DNA of 64,000 nt, from assembly GCF_030253575.1 (NCBI RefSeq), contig NC_080568.1, positions 27,605,001 through 27,669,000 on the forward strand, given 5' to 3'. Positions 1 through 11,049 of this stretch are shown one piece after another. Below the pieces are notes generated by a model. The model was not told the origin of the DNA, did not search any database, and saw only the letters and a list, made by a program, of their open reading frames with translations. This DNA is from Rhododendron vialii (Eukaryota > Streptophyta > Magnoliopsida > Ericales > Ericaceae). A program made the position numbers and the translations under genes. How positions within the stretch are numbered: the stretch's first letter is position 1; each line of letters starts with the position of its first letter.

Positions 1-380
1 AGTAATTCGTAGCGGCCAAGTGTAATTCGATGCAGCCAAAACTAATTTATCTATAGCTTATCTCACTTGTTGTAATGACTTGGATGCCCTCAACCTTAAA
101 TCTCCCTCGAATTTAGAGTTTGAATTAGGTTATTTTAGTTGTTTGTTGGCAGAAGATCAAGTAGTGGTGCCCATACCTATATGCAATTCGATGCGACCAA
201 GTGCAATTCGATGCCGCCAAAGGTAATTCGTAGTGGGAAAGTGCAATTCGATGCGGCCAAGAGCAATTTGAAGTGGCCAAGTGCAATTCGATGGGGCTAA
301 GAATTATTTTTCGCGGCCAAAAATAATTCTTTACGGCCAAGAGTAATTTTTTGTGGCCAAAAGTAATTCTTCGTGGCCAA
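1..380. repeat. 20-bp minisatellite, first array
   Basis: Imperfect 20-bp units with the consensus gcggccaagtgcaattcgat occupy about 1-50 and 181-380, separated by a unique stretch of about 130 bp. The unit drifts toward AT-rich variants at 300-380. The array runs off the left window edge. Its first 72 bases are nearly identical to 4639-4710, including a non-repetitive tail ending in ctcacttgttg. Short open frames across it are by-products of the repeat and are not genes. Confidence 0.85.
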
Positions 381-1900
381 GAGGCATGTAAAACATAAGA
401 GCATTGTGCATAGTAATCACACTTTCAAAACTTTGCGGAGAAGGCTTACTAGAACGGGACCTAAAAAAAAGGATGAAAGCAATAACCATGTTCCTCAAAC
501 TTGGATTGTGCGATTGACTTGTCAAAAGTTGAAGCAAGGTGTGTAAGCTGGCTCCCCGTAAGTTGGTGGTGAGATTGGGCCCTCTGTCAAATCCATTTAT
601 CTATCTCTATTTACATACTGCAGTAAGAAAATACGTAGTTGAGATATCTTTCATTTCATTATTTTTTCTTTCAATTCCCATAAATATATAGCACGCATTC
701 ATGCTAGTTTAGTGTTTTTAGAAATCATTCTTCTCTAGCAATTGTTTTCTTTGGTAATATCTGCTTTAATGACCGAAGCCGAGACCATATGTAGTTGCAG
801 AATCACTACAGGATTACTGGACAGCAACCAATGCATGTGGTGGTTGGTCGACCAATTGAAGTTACGAAAAATCCACAACCCACCATGGAGGAGGTATTCA
901 AGCTAATTACACCCTCCTATATGTATGTATTGCATTACGTAGTGATTATTTGTCCGAGTTGACGCCTTTAGATCGATGCATTTCTATGGGCGATTCCAAT
1001 GTGGGAGAGGTGTTTAGCTCCCTGTTTGAAGGGAAATGTCAAAACTGAACACCCCCTCCTCTCCAAGTAGGAACATCAACGTGATGTGTGCCTTACTTTG
1101 CCTACAGAAATATAAATAGCAAATCATCCACCCAAAATGTTACTTTGACAGCTAAAACCAATTCTCTTTACTCGAAATTCTATATCTGCCTCTGTTTTTT
1201 TGGTAATTCCTTTATGTTTTTTTTATTTTTTATTCAATATGGGACTAATGGTGGTGAAGGGATATATTATATGGGTTATTTATTTGCATCCTGATCTTCT
1301 TTGGAAGGTGAATGAAGTGCACATCCAATTTGTCGAAGCGCTTCATCGTTTGGGCTATACTGATCTTAATTTGAGAGTTCTTTGATCAGTGCTTTGATTT
1401 CGCCTCCTCCTCCCTCCTCCCCGTATCTTCTTTGTTGTCCATGCCATCTGTTGTATCTTCTTTGTTGTCCATCTGTTGTATCATCGACACATTCCCCCAA
1501 TTTATTTGCCTCATCGTTTAGCTAGCTTGTTTCTTTTCCTTCCTATTTCGTTAGGGGAATAAAGTTAGGGGAATAAAATTATTAGGAGAGTTTTACCTCG
1601 GGGGAGGATGATCTTTCAAAGGGGTCCGATCCATGAACTACTTACCTCGTGATTGATCTCTTGGTCAACTGACATGTACACATAACATAGAATGAGTAAA
1701 ATTTGCAGCCTAGCATTTGGCATCCAGACATAACAAGTGAACCTAATCGCAATCAACTAATCAAATCAAACATCATATATATCTTCGCTGGCATAGTTGT
1801 AACAAGTTGGCACTGACATCCACGCTCTCATGTTCAAAGTTTTTGTTTCGGACCAATTAAAATATGAAATTTTGTCAAACTTTCATTGAGTGTCATGCAG
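381..1900. other. Gene-free spacer
   Basis: I see no coding exon, RNA gene or clear mobile element here. Short open frames at 1088-1385 have no recognisable domain and are AT-rich. A fragment near 550-590 (ccccgtaagttggtggtgag) resembles a stretch near 44220, so it is probably a dispersed repeat. Confidence 0.5.
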
Positions 1901-1909
1901 TGGAGGAGC

Positions 1910-2450
1910 CAGGATCTCCACTCGGGAGGGGCCAAACTAAGATGAATTTTTTTTTTTGGACAAAAATGAAATTCAGATTGATTAAGTATATTAAAATAGA
2001 GTTTAAAATTTAATTAAGTATGCTAAAAAAGGCTTTAACCATCAAAATGATAAAATGTGTTTTGTGTTTCTTTTTTTTTCTTTTTTTTCCAAAATGAAAA
2101 TTTTGAAATGACCTATGAGAGTGTTATTCTATTTTACATGTGGCAAATTGAGTGACAGCCAAATGATAAACACATTATGCTCCTTACAATTTTTCAAAAC
2201 GAAAATTTTGAAATGACCCATGAGAGTGCTATTCCATTTCACATGTGGTAAATTGAGTGACAGCTAAATGATGAACACGTTATGCTCCTTACACTAGGTG
2301 AGGGTTCAAACCCCACCAAATTCATCCCCTTTCTCCTAAATTAGTACCGATTTATTTTGTTTAAAAAAAAACTTCACATGCAAAACTCAAAAAAAAAAAA
2401 CACACTCGAGGGGCCTTGGCCACCCTAGCCCCTTAATGGCTCTGCAAATT
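1910..2450. repeat. Decayed transposon-like block with internal 105-bp tandem duplication
   Basis: The left edge reads cagtggaggagccagg, a start common in plant hAT-type elements, and the right part contains a matching inverted piece near 2425-2446. No clean target-site duplication is seen. Inside, a unit of about 105 bp is duplicated (2090-2194 and 2195-2298), both copies carrying the gagtgacagc and ttatgctcctta motifs. The segment 2298-2330 resembles the B-box part of the SINE at 3285. Confidence 0.45.
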
Positions 2451-2579
2451 AGTGTCTTGGTAGTGAACGGCATGATCGATCTCTCCAATTCTCTCATTGG
2501 ACTGCATACCGAGTTATAAACCAAATGACATTGACACCCAAATGCAAGGTTAAGCTGAGGAAAGTTTTCTGACACTCAA

Positions 2580-3284
2580 AAAATAAACAAAAATTACTAA
2601 TAGCACTGAGTGTCAGAAAATTTGAACCCCTGCTTCCATTGATCTCTTATACCCTGGCCGACAATCCATGGAAGCTGGGGTTCAAATTTTCAATTCTTCT
2701 ATTTCTATTCTGAGGGTGCCACTTAGGGCTTCACTAGCATGCCACATCATCTTGTGATTCAGAATAGGAAGGAAATCCAGATGGAGAAATCACAATCTTC
2801 CAACGATAAATCCCCAAAATAAACCAAAAACCTTTGGTTAGGTGGGCATAATCAGAAAGCAACTAAAGGGCTTTCATCCAAGAAGTCAGAATTTTGAATA
2901 TCATGAACGCTAGACATTCCAAACCTTGGGTTACTTGAGGTTTGTCCGACTGTTAAACTTTAGGGCTCTAGAATTAATCGAGGTACGCGCAAGTTGTCAT
3001 GGACATCCGGTTTTTATGAAAATGATGAGTCTCTACAATAGAAGAAATGAGTGGTTTTGATAAGAATTAACGTACACGTTTCCAAATATATTGGGTTTCC
3101 TGTGTTCCAGAGTCTTCGACAATCATATAGTACCATTCATTTTTAGCTTGGGAAACTTGTATACACTAGATACCATATGCATCACAAAAAGATGGAATTT
3201 TCAAACTTATGTTTGGACCTTTGAACTTGTGGGGAAGATTGAAAAGTGGAGGAGAAATGCAATAGGAAAAAAGGGTAAAAGTGA
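2580..3284. other. Gene-free spacer
   Basis: There is no convincing exon or repeat boundary. Codon use and composition match the surrounding AT-rich spacer. Confidence 0.4.
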
Positions 3285-3395
3285 AGTTGCCTCCCATCTC
3301 AGTTGGTAGAGCTAGTAATGGACACTTAATTTGGTGAGAGTTCAAACCCCACCCCCACATTCCTTTCTCCTAGTAGGATTTTCTTAAATTGAAAT
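3285..3395 (+). mobile_element. tRNA-derived SINE fragment
   Basis: A pol III type A box (tctcagttggtagagc, 3297-3312) is followed about 24 bases later by a B box (gagagttcaaacccc, 3336-3350), the internal promoter layout of a tRNA-derived SINE head. The sequence does not fold as an intact tRNA gene and continues into an unrelated tail. A shorter relative with the same B-box region lies at about 2298-2330. Confidence 0.55.
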
Positions 3396-3721
3396 AGATG
3401 TATTCGCTTCGAACAAAGAAGGATTGTTTTTTTTTTTCCATAATAAATACATGCGCGTGAAGTTAACTGCTTGGAATTTTTCGCTCAATACTTGAGTTTC
3501 AAGTCTCCATAGTCTGTTGGGGAGAGTTGAACATCTGCTTTAACGCTCATATCACATGGTAATATCTTAGCTTCGGACTTGAAATAGATGCATTGGAATT
3601 TCCTACAAATAGCTATGCAATGTTGAGACGTCTACAAATTTAGTTTATGAAAAAAACTGCTTGTGACGTAATAGGGGTGGGTTTTTTTTTTGTCATTCGT
3701 TATTCCTAATCTACTATATTC

Positions 3722-3830
3722 TAGCGGACTTGAGGAGAGAGATGGGTGCTAACTGCAGGAACCACAGGAATCGAACCATGCCCACATGTCGGAGTATAAG
3801 GGAGATACCAACTGCACTCCACTTCACTTG
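3722..3830 (-). mobile_element. tRNA-derived SINE fragment, minus strand
   Basis: Read on the minus strand, an A-box-like sequence (3804-3821, tgcagttggtatc) is followed by a B box (3768-3778, ggttcgattcc), the spacing of a tRNA-like head. The downstream tail is not tRNA. The B box is a perfect consensus, but the 5' part does not form an intact acceptor stem, so a functional tRNA is unlikely. Confidence 0.5.
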
Positions 3831-4179
3831 CAATGGGTGTCATCTTATTTTTCTTCTTCTTCATTAAAAACCAGTCTTTTAACGTATAAACAAGCCAAGG
3901 TTTGAACATGTTTTGAAACTCATTTCGAGTCATGTTTGGGTTAATTAAATTCGGCTTTCATTAAATTCAATTGTAAGTACCTTAAGACTAACCCCGTTCT
4001 GCTAAGTTTTCTTTAAAAAATAAGTAATTATTTGTAATTTTCAAACTTAAAAATAATATATTTGCTGAAACAATTTGTAAAAAAAAAAGGAAAAAAGAAA
4101 AGGAGCAGTGTACTAGGGATGGAATTAATTATGCATTATTTACGAACAAAAGTATTCGGTTATTCGAGAAAAACTAATA

Positions 4180-4690
4180 TACTTTTGGCCGCATTGAATT
4201 TCCCTAGACTGTTACGAATTACTCTTGGACGCGTTGAATTGCACTTGGCCGCATCAAATTGCTCTTGGCCGAATCGAATTGCACTTGGCCACATTGAATC
4301 GCACTTGGCTGCTGCGAATTACTCATGTCAGCCTCGAATTGCACTTGGCCGCGTCGAATTGCACTTGGCCGCGTTGAATTGCACTTGGCCGTGAGGCGGC
4401 CAAGTGCAATTCGAAGCGGCCAAGAGTACTTCGACGCGGCCAGGTGCAATTAGACGCGGCCAAGTGAAATTCGACGCGGCTAAGTGCAATTTGAAGCGGC
4501 CAAGAGTAATTCGTAGCGGCCAAGTCTAATTCGATGCGGCCAAAACTCACGGTCAAGTGCAATTCGACACGGCCAGGTGCAATCCGACGCGGCCATGTGC
4601 AATTCGACGCGGCCAAGTGCAATTCAAAGTGGCCAAGAGGAATTCGTAGCGGCCAAGTGTAATTCCATGCGGCCAAAACTAATTTATCTA
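4180..4690. repeat. 20-bp minisatellite arranged as a large inverted repeat
   Basis: About ten units in one orientation (aattgcacttggccgcgtcg, 4185-4390) meet about fourteen units of the reverse complement (4396-4680). They are separated by only about five bases at 4391-4395 (gtgag). The two arms could pair into a hairpin of roughly 200 bp. The right arm ends in the same non-repetitive tail found at 39-72. Period 20 is not a multiple of three, so every frame is read across three units, and protein-like frames arise on both strands as artefacts. Confidence 0.85.
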
Positions 4691-5076
4691 TAGCTTATCT
4701 CACTTGTTGCGAATAGCCGCCCCCAAGAGAAGCCCTGAAGCCGGACCTGGTGTTCTTCTCCATGAATTTCTCAATTATCACAGAAAAAACAAACATACAA
4801 TTGCTTTTCCTTCCTTTATGCAGAATAAAAGGCTCATATTCATACACATTGATCCAACTTATTGTACTCTTCCTTCCTTTTCTTTCAATCAAGACATTTG
4901 TAGTATCCTCACATCTATTTGCACTTAAAATATGTTAGCATACAAAACACAATTCTAGCAAAATACATCTCATCCAGTGCTATGTAATTTGAGAGTTTAC
5001 AAGTTTCACAGGACCACTGCAGAAGACCAAAATGGGCCTTTAAACATTGATAAAAGTTGCACCTTCCATCACAGTT

Positions 5077-8000
5077 TTAGGCAGTGGTTTTCTGTTGCTG
5101 CACCACCAGCACAGATGCTCTACCCTTGAGATCCGACGACGAAAGAATGTCTCCGATCACTCCCATCTCCGGCAACTCACTCCACTCTTTCAACCCCGAC
5201 GTCTGTGGAAACTCCACACCCCAATGTCTCCCCACGATTATAAGGTCGAATTCGTCCACCATTTCCCTTACTATCAACGCGGTTTCCGCCCCATCTTTCA
5301 CTACCTCCTCCACGTAAACCACTTCCTCCCCACCAACGTTCGTAAACTCGTTCAACACCTCAGAGTCTAGCTTTTTCTCCTCATCAGAAGCTTCACATAC
5401 CATGGGAATGAAATTAACCATGGTTAGTCCGATGCCCGAGGTCCTACTCTTTGCCATTCGTTTGGCGTAAAACAATGCCTCACGGTCATCGCTCCCCCCG
5501 AAAAAGATCACAGCCACACGTTGCTGCTGCTGCTGTGAGAGGTCCCCCTGATGGCGACCACGATCAACTAGGATCCCAACAGAACAAGGAGCCATGTCAA
5601 GGATTTTACAATTAACTGACCTCAGCTCAAAATCTTCCGACTCAACCGTCCCATCAACCGCCCATTTTCGGTGAAATGGGATCACTATTAGGGAAGCAGT
5701 TTTGTTCAGAGCAAGAGTACATATATCTTCGTGCATTAGTTTTCGCGGAGAAATTGCCGTGAAGGCCAGTGCGCAGATGCTGCCTTTGTGCCTTCTCTCG
5801 TGGCGATCGAAAGCGTAGACCACATCGCCGGAGTAGGGGCTTTCTTCGGGATTTTGATGATTTTCGTGAGCGATGAAGAGGGGATGAGCTCGACCGTGGA
5901 GCTCGATTAGGTGAAGGGCATAAACCATCATAGGGCTTTCTTTGGTCGGACAGGAGATGTCGATGAGGTTGAGGAAAGCCAGGATGTTGTCTGGCCTGTG
6001 GATACACATGACTATACGTATCTCACCACCTTGTTTGGAATGCATGATGCTTCTTTTTTGGTAGCCTGCATATTTCTGCGATGGATCGTAGAGTTGTTTT
6101 ACCAAGAGTGGAACAACCACTGATGCCACTGCTGTGCTAGTCACAAGCAATGCAAACGTCTCCTCATTGAATGCCTGCAGCAGTACATATAAAAGGGAAA
6201 CTTAGTTTAAAAGGCATCTTGCCATGGTTTTGAAGCATTTTATGTCGTTGAGTTTCAACGTTTGGGAAGCAATAACATCATGTTGCATCCACTATGGTTG
6301 CAACATGGAAAACTGTGCTGTGTTCACCCATGAAAATTATCACAAAAAATCAAAAGATGCAGAATTGGGACACTGAAAACTGCCAGAAAATACAATTTGC
6401 GAGGGATTCATCAAATCAGGGATAGATTCGGGATCCCAACCTAGGGGAGGCAACCTCCCGTAATATTCCGACCTAGTGGGTGCGAGCTCCTGATTTTGTG
6501 GTTATTGGCGGTGGATCTAGGTGGGAGACCCTCTCCCCCCTAGATCCACCCCTGCAACCAATGTGAAAGTGTGGGCAACAATGCTGGACCATAGAGGTAC
6601 TGTGTGCACTTTTCTACATCTCTCCAATCCTGTATATCTAGAATTTATGAAAATAACAGCGTATGTAAGTAGGGTAACACAGTACATACAAACAGAATTT
6701 ACTTACAGAAACTTCATACAGAATGATATGGCTCATTTACATGTACCTACTGGAGATGGAAGAAAGTTCCATCATCTTAGTTTGCAAACATGCCAAAGAT
6801 GCATCAAATAGTTTTTCTGGATATGTAAATCTTGTCAGAAAAGCACATTTCATTTAAATAAACAACTAAAATGATGAGAGCATGTACGTGGCCAATTCCT
6901 ACAAATCATTGAGATCTCGAATAAAGGGGAAATTCATTGAAGGCGAGTTTTGTTACCTGATCATCTCTGAAGAAGCTGTAGAAGGACATTTGAACGATGC
7001 CTTTAGAGCTCATGATGAGGCCCAAGGCTAGAGCATCCTTGAAGGGCACTCGGCAAATACATGCAGGTATGATACACACAACAACCTTCGCCAAGAAAAC
7101 CACAATGATGAGGACAACAATAGAAATCGCATACGGGTTAGACAGATCGATGGCTTGCAGATTCACCCTCAATGAGATCAAGGTCATGAAAAGTGGTATA
7201 AACAGACCGGAAACAAAGGAATCGAGCTTATCAGCCAATGTGGACCCCAGTGGCGGTCCATCTGGTACAGCAAATCCGATGATAAAAGGACCCAATATAG
7301 GAAATTCTCCAATCCAGTGAGTAAATGCACCAGCGAGTAAAATAAGCAGAATGACAGAGTAAATGTATGAATCCTTGACAGGCCTTCCTTCTGGTGTCTG
7401 TTTGACGATCCATAGCATTGCAGGCCGAATGATGATAATGACAACAAGAATGAAACAAATAATCAATCCAACGCGCTGAAGTGCGCTTGATAACGAATGG
7501 TCTTCCATGAAAGACCTAAGCGTATTCATTATGAACGCAAGAGATATGCCTAGTACTTCACTGGAGAGAGATGAGGCTAGTGCTAACCGACCGAGCTCTG
7601 AATTGAGGATTTTGAGCTCTTTGAGAAGCATAGCCACGACAACAAATGGGCTCACGGATTGTAAACCGGAAACAAATAGTAGACTAGCTGTTGAACCATC
7701 GTCCTTGTCTCTTATGAATTCTTTTAGGAGCACTTGGGAGGTCATATTACCAACCATGAAGGGGACCACGAGGGCTAGAATGCCTACTGCAAATGCTTTT
7801 TTTCCAGTTGTATTTACAATGCTCAAATCCATTTTCACTCCCACCAGAAACATAAAAAGCATGTAACCGAACAGTGTCAATGTACCGATCACTCCTTGGG
7901 TGTCTATTGGAAACAACCTCTTTGTTAGATCCCTGAACTTCTTGGGTAGTGTAGGTCCAAGGATTATACCAGCCTAGATCACAATAAAGGTACAAATAGA

Positions 8001-10924
8001 AATGTTTATCATACAAATAGAGTGCATCATTTTTAATCGGATACAAATAGAGTACATTGATCATCAGTCAGCCACTATAATTCAACAAGGCTCATGCTTT
8101 TAAGCTAAACAATTATCTAACTCTGAAGGACATTATGTTACATAGGCTCTTTTAAACTTGTGAAATACTCATTTCAGAAACTTGGATGCGTTCATGTATG
8201 AGATAAGTCTACAGCATTGTCTCGTGGGAAACAGCTACGCTCAAGCAGTAGAGTTATCAAAAAAATTATGCATAAAAGGGTAATTCTACACATAAAAGCT
8301 CTACATTAGTTCTTTAAAAAAAATGTTTCACCTCAAACAAGATGAATCAAGAAAAGTGATATTTAACTGTGACAATGTCCTTATCCATGGGAATTAGTTG
8401 AATGTGATTGACCCAAACCAATGTAATGTAGCTGATCAGGATTGCAGTGAATTGTTAATGAAATCCTGATTATCGAAATACCATAATAGTTGTTAATCAG
8501 GTGAACCGTAAATTTGTCTTGGAATAGAGTAAAAGCATCAACAGAAGTAATTGCAGACAACAAGACATTATCTGGCTGATAAAAAAACGCAAGACATTAT
8601 CTGAAAGTCTTTCCCACAACAACAACAAAAAAAAGGGTGCAAGAAAAGTAAACGTGATGCAACAAACAGTAGAAAACTCATTGCTACCTATTCCCCATGG
8701 AGTGTGACTCTCGGGTTTCTCGCAAGTCCATTGTTAAGAAATTATGGAGAATTCTAGCCGTTTGATATACCATCTTCTTCAAACTGACAATTTCGAAAGC
8801 AAACTAATTCTAGCAATGAGAGTCCAATTTGGGTTTTCAAAGTTGTTGATAATAGATTTGAGAGTCAATCTCTTATTGGCCAAATCAAGAGAAATGATTA
8901 AAATTGTGATGGTGTTGCTGCAAGCGCGAAAAAGATTCAGTGACTGTTTTAGGGACAAAGTGGTAAAAACTTAATATAACGATAGAAGTAATATAGAACC
9001 AATGTATTCATGCGAAAATCTCCCATGATGGAGTTTATAACAACTTTTTGGCTGATAAGAGGGATCAAATCGTATTAGCTCATTTGTTTTGGAATGTAGT
9101 TATCTATTTGATACAATGGGTATTCAGAATCAAGATCATCTCATGTGACAAATCTGTCACGTGATAGCTTCCCATCTAATGATCTTAGCCATTCATTTTG
9201 AAGGTATTAGTGCCATATGTCATCCATGTAAAAAAGAAAGGTTCCAATCTATTTAATATACGGATTTGAAAATGGATAATATTTGTCTTAAGAGGGATTT
9301 CTCTAAAACCAAAATATAATTCAACCAAGACCCTTATGTTCGATCAACATGATTTTGTCCATGGATGATCAGCACCTCGAGATCAACGAAATGAATGGCT
9401 TTGTCGTTAAATTAAATTGTGGTTATGTATCACATGAGGGATCATCACATGAGAGGATCCTTTCTCAATTATTCAATACACCCGGAGTACTACTTGGCGT
9501 TATCCATATGGTGCTCCCGGAAATAAAAAAAAGCAATGAATTTAGCGGGTAAGACATAATGAGACACTTTTGTTACGTGAGTGAGAAACGAGGGGTGACC
9601 TACATGGTGTGTGCTGCGATTTCAAAATTTCGAGGAGCACCATGTTGCGATGCCAATGGTACTCTGGGAATACCTAATAATTTTCCTGTTGTTATTAGTA
9701 ATTGTTTGACACCAAGAGGTATTGCAAGCAAAATCTAAGAGGTCAAGAACCCCCTTTAATTAGCTTTGGCTTTCCGTAAAATCATGCTCTAATGGAGACC
9801 TTTCAAATACAAACTCAACAATCGTCGCATGAAAGCCGCTCTTCTTATCCAACTCCAAGGGAATTCCAGGCATGTTAGGATCTAGGATCTCTCTCAGAGA
9901 AATGAAAATGCAGGAGAAATTGGAATTACATAAACATAATTATTTTCACGGGTAATCAAACTTCTTATAGTTTAGTTTTTATCTCTTCAAAGTTGTTTGG
10001 CCAAAACTATAACGTTTAACCAAAAGAATTAAAGAACTCATTAGATTCGAGAAACGATGCTGTGATGCAATGATCCCTCATGATGCAAGAATGGGGCCCA
10101 CCATGGTCCTATTTTATAAACCGAGCCGGTCATTTCATACAGATTGATGCATAAATCATCCATAGAAAAAATTAGGTTGATCAGATATCAAGTAAAAACT
10201 TGGTCGAAAATTTATTTTTGAAGCAATAGACGGTCAGACTCTAACAGCCAAATGCTCGAAGGACAAATAATAGTCGTTCAAATGATACAGATGTCCAATA
10301 AACCTAATATTTTTTGCATGGATGACAAACGCATGGCCATGGATACCTACAAAAAGAACAATTTGGATCATCAAAACCGGCCGTGGCATGCCCCATTTTG
10401 CATCACATGAAGACACGAGTGATCACACGAGAAATTGTAATCAGCGTCGCTTAGATTCTAAACAAATTCCATTAAAATCCAAACCTGAGAATGTGAAAAG
10501 CTGCTATTGCATGATATGCCTTCATCCTAAACCCTATCAAACCCATGTTTATTAACAGAAAAACCCATGAAAAGCACAAACAAACACTGCACAGAACAAA
10601 ATATGAAAATTCTCTTCCTATTTTTTTTCTTATCAGAAATTCGGAATTCAAGAAAATCAGAGACAAAAAGGGTAAAGAGAGAAAAGATACAAAATTTACC
10701 ATAATTTCAGAGAAAAGCTTGGGAATGCCAAGGCGCTTGAGGGGGTAATGGAGGAGGTGGGTGAGGACAAAAATGACCACCATTTGTACCTCCAAGGCAG
10801 GGACTGAATATGTGAAGGGGTCTTTGTTTTCCCATAATCCCAATGAATGAACCTTAGGAGGGAACCTGAGGCAGAGGCCATAGCTTTTGTAGACGCCTGT
10901 TGAGTTGTGCCGGGTATTGTTCAT
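5077..10924 (-). CDS. CHX-type cation/H+ antiporter (CPA2), 3 exons, 779 aa
   Basis: Predicted monovalent cation/proton exchanger of the plant CHX family, a membrane carrier involved in K+ and pH balance of endomembranes or plasma membrane. Coding exons on the minus strand are 10924-10700, 7973-6957 and 6174-5077. All junctions are GT-AG in phase 0, giving 779 residues, normal for CHX. The N-terminal half is a multi-span exchanger domain with A-G-I-I-L-G-P just after exon 1 and the family P-D-G-P-P-L-G-S motif near residue 312. An acidic residue (about Glu214) sits where relatives carry the ion-site Asp. From about residue 430 to the end is the soluble CHX tail with two universal-stress-like lobes, including an I-I-V-G-R motif. 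The first intron is 2.7 kb and holds a foldback element. The family call is sure. The subgroup, and so any CHX number, is not. Confidence 0.93.
8000..10699 (-). other. Large first intron of the CHX gene
   Basis: This 2.7-kb interval lies between well-supported splice sites at 10699 and 7974. It contains no recognisable gene. The only structured item seen is the foldback element at 9474-9680. The other two exons of the gene are separated by an intron of only 782 bp, so the length here may come from insertions. Confidence 0.6.
9474..9680. mobile_element. Foldback MITE with ~45-bp terminal inverted repeats
   Basis: The left end (cccggagtactacttggcg, running to tggtgctcccgg) is an imperfect reverse complement of the right end (gaggagcaccatg, running to gtactctgggaatac). 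The arms pair over about 45 bp with few mismatches. The element is about 200 bp, non-coding, and sits inside the first CHX intron. The target-site duplication is not clear, so the superfamily is open. Confidence 0.6.
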
Positions 10925-10947
10925 TGAGGCTGAATTCTAGAGAGATT

Positions 10948-10969
10948 GGGGGGGGGGGGGGGGGGGGGG
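10948..10969. repeat. 22-bp poly-G tract in the CHX leader
   Basis: A run of 22 G on the plus strand lies 24 bases upstream of the CHX start codon. It would be a C tract in the mRNA leader. A similar long G run occurs at 36986 and 46663. Confidence 0.9.
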
Positions 10970-11028
10970 TGGTGGAAAGGGATTTTTTACAGAGAGATAA
11001 TGGAGGGGGAAAGAATGAAAATGGAGGG

Positions 11029-11036
11029 ATTTAAAG
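11029..11036 (-). promoter_or_regulatory. Possible TATA box of the CHX gene
   Basis: On the minus strand ctttaaat lies about 105 bases upstream of the CHX ATG within a C-rich, pyrimidine-rich leader. Spacing fits a plant core promoter with a short 5' leader. This rests on position only. Confidence 0.35.
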
Positions 11037-11049
11037 AGGGTTTTTGGAT

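Noticed and set aside
1..380. Possible CRISPR array
   Set aside because: The 20-bp units are contiguous with no unique spacers, and this is plant nuclear DNA.
3768..3821. tRNA gene on the minus strand
   Set aside because: A and B boxes are present, but no acceptor stem or complete cloverleaf could be drawn, so a SINE fits better.
4062..4676. Protein-like frames of 76-117 residues on both strands
   Set aside because: They are translations of the 20-bp minisatellite and its inverse, open by chance of composition.
5084..6123. Frames on the opposite strand of the CHX last exon
   Set aside because: Shadow frames of a well-supported coding exon.
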